Source: Ailanthus altissimus
Lineage: Eukaryota > Streptophyta > Magnoliopsida > Sapindales > Simaroubaceae
Direction: 5' to 3'
NCBI GenBank assembly: GCA_946807835.1
Contig: OX327694.1
Location: 9,188,001 to 9,252,000, forward strand
Length of the DNA: 64,000 nt
Shown here: positions 56,768 through 64,000 of the stretch, in pieces
How the letters are laid out: each line of letters starts with the position of its first letter
Numbering within the stretch: the stretch's first letter is position 1
The notes under the pieces: model-generated
What the model was told of the DNA's origin: nothing
The model's input: the letters and a program-made list of their open reading frames with translations, nothing else
Database searches by the model: none
Made by a program: the position numbers and the translations under genes

Positions 56768-57705
56768 ATATTCGTCCAATCCATCCGCCATATATATCCT
56801 GGAAGAGCGGAGATATAGATTAACACTGTCAAGTCTCCTTAGCTCAATAATAAACTTATCTCCTCAATTTATATTCTGATAAATAATATCCACAAACTAC
56901 TTTACGATATTATTTATACCATGGAAACTCTTTCCTAGGTTAAATGCTTATGGCCATGAGACTTCCTAGAATACAACCTTGGAGCAACAGGATATTACAC
57001 TCACCTATATGAATTAACGGATCCTATGTCTACACACACCGAACTCCATAAGCATCAGACCATACCTAGTAACACACAATGAACAGACCATGAAAGGTCT
57101 TTGACATGTGTGAAACCAAAGTATGGAGGATCACTCACAAGCCCACGATGATGCTTAGGTCAAAGGAACATGAATGCTACTCAACTTGAGAAAACCCTCA
57201 ATTGACGGTTTTATGGGATATCTATTAAAGGTCATCATTGAGTCTTGTTCAGTATCCAGTCCTTACTAAATACCTGTATATCTATACGAGCTTCCACTAA
57301 GTGTATGGCTACTAAGATTAACTATCTAGATGATCCAAATATAGATATACATTGATCCACATAAATCAGTTCCACTCGACAAATCCTATATCGATGAAAA
57401 TAGATCAGAAACATATAATTCGAGAACATACTTGTACAATGACATTTTCTAGCAATGCTTGAAACTCTTTGCAACTATATCATTATTAGTATATTTTTAG
57501 GTCTTTATCCCATTTCAAATAAGGTTCTAACTCTTTAAACCTGATCTGAACTTATTCAGATCAATATAATGTCCAAAATATTATAAGTATCTTACCTTAA
57601 TAAAATTAATTAATTAGCAATTAATGAAACATTTATTTATTACATAAGTATGAAATTACAATATTCATACAAAATTGAGATGGCACATGAGCACAAATCA
57701 TAACA
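56768..57705 (-). repeat. Copia-3 3' LTR, right segment
   Basis: This continues the LTR after the nested insertion, with the hairpin at 57085-57100 and the TAGGTCTTTATCCCATTTC segment near 57499. It ends AAATCATAACA at 57705. The matching part of the right LTR is outside the window. Confidence 0.86.
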
Positions 57706-57726
57706 ACTTTCACTTGCTCTCGTGAC
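57706..57726 (-). other. Polypurine tract of Copia-3
   Basis: The + strand ACTTTCACTTGCTCTCGTGA reads TCACGAGAGCAAGTGAAAGT on the coding strand, just before the 3' LTR; it is less pure than the tract of Copia-2. Confidence 0.6.
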
Positions 57727-59420
57727 ATTCGTAGTGGTATCTAATACCTAACGACTCTACGTGTTTCTCAAACATCTTTGCAGTTAAGGCCTTAGTGAAT
57801 GGGTTTGTTATATTATTTAAAAAATCCACTCTATAAAATACAACATCTTCTCGAGCCAAGATCTCTCTAATAATGTGGTATTTTCTCTCTACATGTTTAA
57901 ATCTATAGTGTGCACTTGGTTATTTTTCTTGTACAATGGCGCCGTTGGTGTCGCAATATAATAGGATAGGATCTATGAAAATTGGGACTATATCAAGTTC
58001 AGTGATAAAGTTCTTGATCCATACCGCTTCTTTTGCTGCTTCTGAAGCTGCAATATATTCTGCCTCTATAGTAGAATCAGCTGTGGATCCCCCTTTGACA
58101 CTCTTCTAACTTATGGCAACACCATTAAGAATAAACATATATCTAGATGTAGACTATCATTCAGATCAGACTAAAAGTGTGAGTCAGTATATCTTCTTAC
58201 CTGTAAGTCATTTTTTTCATATTTAAGAAACTTGTCCTTTGTACCCTTAAGGTATTTAAGGACATATTTGATTGCCATCCAATGGCTATCACCTGATTCA
58301 GACTAGTACCGGCTCGTAACACTTATAGTCATACTGATGTCAGGTCTCGTGCACATTATGACATACATCAAGCTTCTAACAACTGATGCATAAGGAATGT
58401 TAGACATTCTAACCCTTTCATCTTCCTTCTGAGGACACATCTTCCTCTAAAGATGAATGTCATGTCTCAAAAGGTATATTAATTGTCTTACAGTTACTAA
58501 AACTTTACCTTTTCAAGACATTATCAATGTACGAAGATTGGGAGAGTTCTATCAGTTTCCTAGCTCTATCTCTATAAAGCTTTATGGTCAGTATATAAGA
58601 GGCCTCTCCTAAATATTTAATGGAAAAATTCTTACTTAGGTAATTTTTTATTGACTATAACATACCGATATCATTCCTAATGATCAGTATATCATCCACG
58701 TAAAGAATTAAAAAGACAATTATGCTTCTACTGACTTTTTTATATACACATGGCTCATCTTCTTTTTTCATGAAACCAGACCCTCTGATTGCCTAATCAA
58801 AATAAAGATTTCCGCTTCGGGAAGCCTACTTAAGTCCAAAAATGGACTTCTTCAGTGTAAATACAAAACCAAAAGAAACACTGGATGCAAAACCTTTAAG
58901 CTATTCCATGAATATCTCTTCCTCAAGATATCCATTCAGGAACACAGTCTTTATATCCATCTATCATATTTCAAAGTCATAGTACGTAGCAATTGCCAAT
59001 AATATCCTGATTTACTTAAGCATTACCACTGGTGCAAAGGTTTTCTCAAAATCGATCCCATATAGTTGAGTATAACCTTCTTATACTAGACAGGCCTTGA
59101 ACGTATCTATATTCTTATCAGGCCCACGCTTACACTTGTAAACCCATTTGCAACTAATAGGAACTATTCTTTTAGAAAGCTCAACTAAGTCCTAAACTTG
59201 GTTTTGATACATAAAGTCAATTTTGAATTTCATGGAATCTTGCCATTTTCCCAAATCAATATCTAATATTGCCTCTTTGTATGTTAAATGATCATTTTCT
59301 TCAACTAATAAAACCTGAGAGGTACCTTCATGTATCATACCATATCTTTCAAGTTGTCTCAATATCCTTTGTGACCTAAATAGAGGGTGTGTAAAAGGTA
59401 ATTTTCTCAATTAAACCTCT
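57727..59420 (-). pseudogene. Copia-3 reverse transcriptase and RNase H, disabled
   Basis: On the - strand the pre-RT and RT text reads EAILDIDLGKWQDSMKFKIDFM (open 59410-59192), then IVPISCKWVYKCKRGPD, YGIDFEKTFAPVVML, MDIKTVFLNGYLEEEIF and KKSIFGLK with scattered stops. The active site ILYVDDILII has YVDD at 58691-58702. KYLGEASYILTIKLYRD and SQSSYIDNVLKR follow. RNase H (about 58290-57740) survives only as short fragments. Catalytic aspartates are kept while the frame is stopped many times. Confidence 0.83.
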
Positions 59421-60790
59421 GGTTCTATCTCTAGTTCATTCTGATTGACTTCATGGACATCAATCTTTGTATAATCACCATGATCCATGAGAAACACTTT
59501 CTTTAGAAAAGTAGCATTTTGAGCAAAGAACACATTTCGTTCCTCGAGATCATAGAACTAGTATCCCATTAAGTTCATAGGATAACAAATAAGCTGATAC
59601 TTGTACCCTTTAGGTGCAAATTTATCATATTGTGTAACTCATACATAAGCAAGACAGCCCTAAATCTTAAAAATATTTAAGACCCAGATTCCTTCTAGTC
59701 CATATCTCATAGGAAGTGGAGGGAATGGCTTTAGACAAAACTCTCTTTAATATATGAGCAGCAGTTTGTAGAGCATAGTCCCAAAGATATTCAGGGAGAT
59801 CTATTAAAGGAGATCGGTGAAGCTCTTCATTGATCAGACCATATCTAATAAAGTCTGATTCCTCTTATCCGAAACATCATTATGCTACAAAGTAGCTTGA
59901 GGACTATACTGAGTGAAAATCCTATTCTCCTTTAAGTAATTTAGAAATTCACTACCTATGTATTCATTGCTTCGATCTGATCAAAGGCATTTGAAATATA
60001 TACTGATTTGTTTCTCTACTTCAAGTCTAACATCCTTGAAGTTTTTAAAGGTTTCAGAGTTGTGTCTCATAAGAAACATATAACCATATCGTGAAAAATC
60101 ATCGATAAAGGTTACAAAGTATTAAAATCCACCCATAGCAGCGTGATTCATTCGATCATATACATCACTATGTATAAGTTCCAATAAACTAGTGAAACAG
60201 TGTCTAACACCAGTAAAGGGAGATTTGGTCATTTTTTCTTGAATATGTGATTTATAAACTGGATAAGGTTCTATATTCAAATTAAGTATTCCACTATCTT
60301 TAACCAGACGAGATAGGCGTCTAACGCCTATATAACCCAATCTTATATGCAACAATTCTGTTTCATTTAAAGTTCTCGAACTACTACCTATGTTCACTTG
60401 TATATTCATGATATTTTGTCTTGTATTCAATACATAATGGCCATTAATTAACTGACAATCAGCTATCAAAATATTATACATATCATATAAACATAAGGAA
60501 CAATTTCATATATATACATATGATGACCCTTACTGTCAAGTACAGGTATGGATATTATCTGTCTCAAAATACTAGGTATATAAAGACAATTATACTACAC
60601 TATAGTTCTATTACATGAGAGATGTAAATCAAAATGTCCTACAGCCTCAACCTAAAGGAAATATCTATTTCCAACACAAAGTTGAATCTCACTAAGCTGC
60701 AACAATCTAACTTCTCTCAGATCTTACAACATATTGTAGATGTAAGAATGACAAATAGTATCTAATACCCAGTCACAATTAGCACCATAT
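59421..60790 (-). pseudogene. Copia-3 protease and integrase, disabled
   Basis: The integrase zinc-binding region is open at 60481-60122 (LLHIRLGYIGVRRLSRLVKD); its His and Cys pattern is damaged (GYIG for GHIG, YKSH for the C-x2-C pair). LIHSDVYD has the first catalytic Asp. The second motif XSDRSNEY near 59985 keeps its Asp. The third reads NDVSDKRNQTLL near 59865-59900, so the catalytic Glu is replaced by Asp. EERNVFFAQNATFL near 59500-59545 marks the C-terminal region. The protease part (60690-60790) is hardly legible. Multiple stops. Confidence 0.78.
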
Positions 60791-61591
60791 GCTAAAAAAA
60801 TTCAATAATAAATAAACATATACCCGAGGGAGTCTTCTTTAATGAAGCAAAGAATCTTTTGTGGTTTGGATAAAGTTTGCCTTTGAGGACCAATGCTAGG
60901 TGTTTGCCTCACCTTCTTTTTATTCTTTCCTTTAGACTTCCCAGAAGTCTTAGGAGTAGAAGATGAAGCACCCTAAATAAAGAGGGATGATCCTACCTTA
61001 TTCATGTCCTTTTCTGTTATCTTCAACATATTATAAAGATCAGCATAAGACAGGGTCATTCTTTGCATATAAAAATTCATTATGAGCTGTTTGAAAGACC
61101 CTGGAAGCGACTGGAGAATCAAGATATTCCCTAGATATTTATTCAGTGTAATGTCATTTGTCTCCAAACTCTTAATTATAGAAATTATATTGAAGACTCA
61201 CTGAACTACCCTCAGAAAGTCTACACTAAAAAAGTGATTTAGCAACCCTATATGTCTCAACCTGAGGATGGTCGCCAAATAACTCCTTTAAATTTAGCAT
61301 AATGCTAAATGTATCACCTATATAGGCATGCTCTCTTTGTAAACCTGTAGACATAGAGGCAATGATGTAAGATTTAAATTTTAAATCATCATCTAGCCAT
61401 TTTTTATAAGTCACTCACTCTTCTGAGGTGGCTTTATCAGAAGTTCTTGAGAGCAAGTGCTGATCTATCACATATCTAAGGTTTTCAGAATCGAGAACAA
61501 TTTTCAGATTCATCAACCAGTCTTTATAGTTTTTTGTGCCTTTAAGTTCGTTCACATCTAATATGCGTGCCAACGGATTAGATGGGGCCAT
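60791..61591 (-). pseudogene. Copia-3 gag, disabled, zinc knuckle deleted
   Basis: ATG at 61591 on the - strand gives MAPSNPLARILDVNELKG, then NYKDWLMNLKIVLDSENLR and a TGA after KATSEE. TYKKWLDDDLKFKSYIIASM...LFGDHPQVETYRVAKSLF is open at 61414-61226, and METNDITLNKYLGNILILQSL at 61167-60973. Comparison with Copia-2 shows that about 80 bases coding for the CCHC knuckle and neighbouring residues are missing near 60855. The parallel with the other two gags fixes the start. Confidence 0.84.
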
Positions 61592-62640
61592 TTTATCTTT
61601 ACAAGAGAAAATAAAAGAGCGAAAAATAAATATTTTAATCGCTAATTTTTATTTTAGATTAAAGATATAATCAAATTATACATTTCTAAATTTAAAAACA
61701 CCCTATCAGTGCTTTACATAATCCTCTAAATCTCTTAAAAAAGGAGAACAATAATTTAAACTCATTAAATAGTACAGCAAGAAGTAGACCCTATTGGCAT
61801 TTTACTCTGGCCTCACGCTTTAACAATATTGGCCATTGTAAAATCTAAAAGATAAATAACTCTTGTTAATTATATCTCATGCAACTCTTATCACTGATCC
61901 TAAATACACCTTATCCTCACCCTTTAGCAATATTGGATAAGTATATTTCAAATTAACTTAATCAAATATATGTTACTGATACTACCTCAAGCTTTAGCAA
62001 TATTGGGCAATACATTCTCATATATTTGCCTCATCTCATGTTTAATCGACATAGTCAAAATCACACCAACCAAATCCCTAACGCTTTAGCAATATTGAAA
62101 AGAACTAATACGGTATCAATGTGTAACATTATCTCATAATAGTACACTATTTAATCTAATTAAGAGAGATTACTTAATTCTATCATCGTCTCATCAAACT
62201 ATGATTTCCAATCACACATTTGTTTTGTGCAAACACAACTAACCCCACCAGTAGGGCTTCCATTGTGGTTACCAGTATAAACAAATAGCCTACAATATTT
62301 ATCACATTTATAACAATTAAAAATTAAAAAATAAACCATTTATTTTTAAACTCTTTAAATATAAACATTTTGAGTAACTGGCGTAATAACAGCTTTCTTA
62401 AGTTTTAGGAACTATGACATTGAAGGCCCAGCCTCTAGTGTCGCGGACCAACCTAAACACGCTGCAGTGCTAGGGTCTTTACCTTAGCGTCTGGCACTCA
62501 GCCTACATCGCTGCGGCATCCCTTTCAGCTACGTTCCGATTATGAATTTTTTTCAACACTTAAAACAGATAGTCAATAGCATTGAAAAATCAAAGTATGC
62601 CACATACACTATAATATATGCACAAACAGCACATAACAGA
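61592..62640 (-). other. Copia-3 untranslated leader
   Basis: About 1.05 kb without coding sequence. Four copies of the leader motif are at 61814-61831, 61918-61935, 61988-62005 and 62080-62097 (spacing 104, 70, 92), and a GC-rich CGCTGCAGTGC/CGCTGCGGC segment is at 62440-62525. The conserved AACTAACCCC...AGTAGGG segment is near 62235. Confidence 0.82.
61814..62097 (-). repeat. Four spaced copies of the leader motif in Copia-3
   Basis: The + strand consensus is CACGCTTTAGCAATATTG, the same motif as in Copia-2 with T for G at the seventh base. The order and spacing match Copia-2 closely although the surrounding sequence has diverged. Confidence 0.85.
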
Positions 62641-62654
62641 GTGCTCTGATAACA
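62641..62654 (-). other. Primer-binding site of Copia-3
   Basis: The + strand GTGCTCTGATAACA reads TGTTATCAGAGCAC on the coding strand, an initiator-methionine tRNA site with one change (TGGTATC to TGTTATC), five bases from the LTR. Confidence 0.85.
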
Positions 62655-62659
62655 ATTTT

Positions 62660-64000
62660 TATTGGTATTGTGTGCGTGTGTGCCATGCTATGGGTGAATG
62701 TTTATATTTTAAACAATTTAAATATCATATGTCTCATATGAAATGCAACAGAAAGATAACATTACATTATCTCATTACACTAATAAGATTAGAAGACTCA
62801 ACATTGAAGCATGCTTGTGAACAAGTCTAGTTGTGGATAAGGTGTGCTTCCTCAAGTTAGACTAGTAGCTTTCCCTTTGAATATTTAAAGTAACTCTTAC
62901 TTCTAATATATTATTGTCTCTCGGATATAAGGTTAACTCTTAATATTTAAAAAAAAGAAGCAATTCACTCCAAATTCTCATCCATTTCTCTCAGCCGCCA
63001 AATATATATATAGGCAAACTTGCCTAAAATTCAGCCAATGAAAAATGCCTTGGTTGCCACTTATTCTGGCATGACGAGGCAATTGAATTGCTTAATATGG
63101 TGTTTGCTTTCATTGGCCACTCAAGAGTGAAATTGGTGGCATTTGAAATATTAATGGCATACCACCTAAACCTTTAAGAATGAATCAAATTCAATCTCAC
63201 TTATTCCAATTGTCTTCTAGCCAATAAAAGTGGAACAAGTACCCATTGTTATCTCATTCAGCCAATTATAAATGAACATATTTCCATTGCCATTATTTCA
63301 TCCAATAAACTTTAAACAAATGTCAAGACTAAATTAAATGAATCCAATTTATTTGATTTAGATTAATGGCTGAATGGTAAATTGAAACAATAATTATTTT
63401 ATTTAGTTAATAGTTTTGTCAACTGATGCCCTATTCAACACCCATACAAATTATTGGCACAATTTAAAATATACACTAGGTAGATAAAAATGTCAAGTCT
63501 TACTTGGCACAATTCTAAGTTTAACACTTAAAACTTAACTACTCCCCGAGAGATTCTGAAATAAATAAATGGCCGATTAATTTAATTTAAATAAAATAAT
63601 AATAATTTTCATTTAAATGGTTGCTATATTCACCAATGCCAAATTCAGTACCCATACAAATTATTAGAACAATTTGAGATATACACTATGTAGATAAAAG
63701 TGTTAAGTCTCACTTGGCACAATTTTAGGTTTAACACTTAAATTTTAGCTACTCTCCGAGTGACCCTGAAATAAATTCACATTTTATGAAAACTTCCCAG
63801 ATCGACCAATTTGATCCGGTGCACTACCCACGTGTGCTTAACGAGTACACTTCATATAGTGAGACTCCCTAGGTTCACACTTATTTTGTCTCACAGAATA
63901 TTTTGATAGGTTCATAACCAATGTCCCACACATACACACGTTATGGATAATAGAAAAATGGCTAGTTAAACCATACAAGTTGAGGTTAATTCATATTCAT
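62660..64000 (-). repeat. Copia-3 5' LTR, truncated by the window end
   Basis: It starts TATTGGTATTGTGTGC and matches 53266-54598 and the first bases after the nested LTR. Two subrepeats are spaced 210 bases apart (ATACACTA at 63471 and 63681). The conserved core begins near 63835. It ends at the window edge inside GTTGAGGTTAATTCATATTC. Confidence 0.88.

Larger units (their letters stand above)
53266..64000 (-). mobile_element. Copia-3: long-LTR Ty1/copia, right end beyond the window
   Basis: The left (3') LTR is 53266-57705 including a nested solo LTR, the internal region is 57706-62659, and the right (5') LTR starts at 62660 and runs past the window. Internal order on the - strand is primer site, leader, gag, protease, integrase, RT, RNase H, polypurine tract, as in Copia-2. 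The LTR edge TATTGGT has TA for the canonical TG in both LTRs. LTRs differ at perhaps 15% in the parts I compared, so it is older than G2. The left flank is TATAT (53261-53265); the matching right copy cannot be seen. It inserted into the antisense gene region of G1. Confidence 0.88.

Overview
This is a stretch of plant nuclear DNA, very likely from an angiosperm, made almost entirely of LTR retrotransposons nested inside one another. The evidence is the strong A+T bias, plant-type Ty1/copia and Ty3/gypsy polyproteins, initiator-tRNA(Met)-type primer sites, 5-bp target-site duplications, and a plant-specific antisense gene in a Tat-type gypsy element. I see no convincing host gene, tRNA, rRNA, organelle insert or bacterial feature. 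The species cannot be named from the sequence.

Layout. 1-2092: a long LTR (family A), cut by the window edge, then an AT-rich minisatellite (about 2268-2818). 3236-10276: a short-LTR copia element on the + strand (Copia-1, LTRs 3856-4311 and 9832-10276), preceded by the RNase H end of a tandem sister copy and interrupted by a truncated family-A repeat (6454 to about 7990). 10277-17365: AT-rich DNA with another family-A remnant and microsatellites, without recognisable genes. 17366-33470: two long-LTR copia elements on the - strand, one inside the other. An older one (gag, leader, split LTR) carries a 754-bp solo LTR (TSD GAAAG) in gag and was split by Copia-2 (20128-32159, TSD ACAAT). Copia-2 was in turn split by solo LTR B (23868-26637, flanks ACACT). 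33471-53265: a decayed Tat-like gypsy element (G1, + strand) with protease, RT, RNase H, a second RNase H, integrase and an antisense plant-mobile-domain-like gene. It is interrupted by two copia-type solo LTRs (37078-39256, 48608-50415), by a nearly full-length chromodomain gypsy (G2, 39689-45295, - strand, CTAG flanks) and by solo LTR A (45602-48239, TSD AACTT). 53266 to the end: a third long-LTR copia (Copia-3, - strand). Its left LTR holds another solo LTR (54599-56762, TSD AATCC) and its right LTR runs off the window.

Nothing here looks like a working gene. G2 is the youngest and best preserved: one frame runs for about 4 kb with nine in-frame stops and intact catalytic motifs, and its two LTRs are each 472 bp and about 6% different by eye. 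Elsewhere the frames are broken throughout. The relative order of insertion can be read directly from the nesting.

The most interesting signals are non-coding or unconventional. They are a short motif repeated four times, with conserved spacing, in the untranslated leaders of the long-LTR copias; a GC-rich palindromic repeat shared by those leaders and an unrelated 754-bp LTR; an LTR core block with a small hairpin that stays recognisable between otherwise diverged LTRs; and the antisense PMD-like gene of G1, whose coiled-coil end is still open for 204 codons while the pol of the same element is broken.
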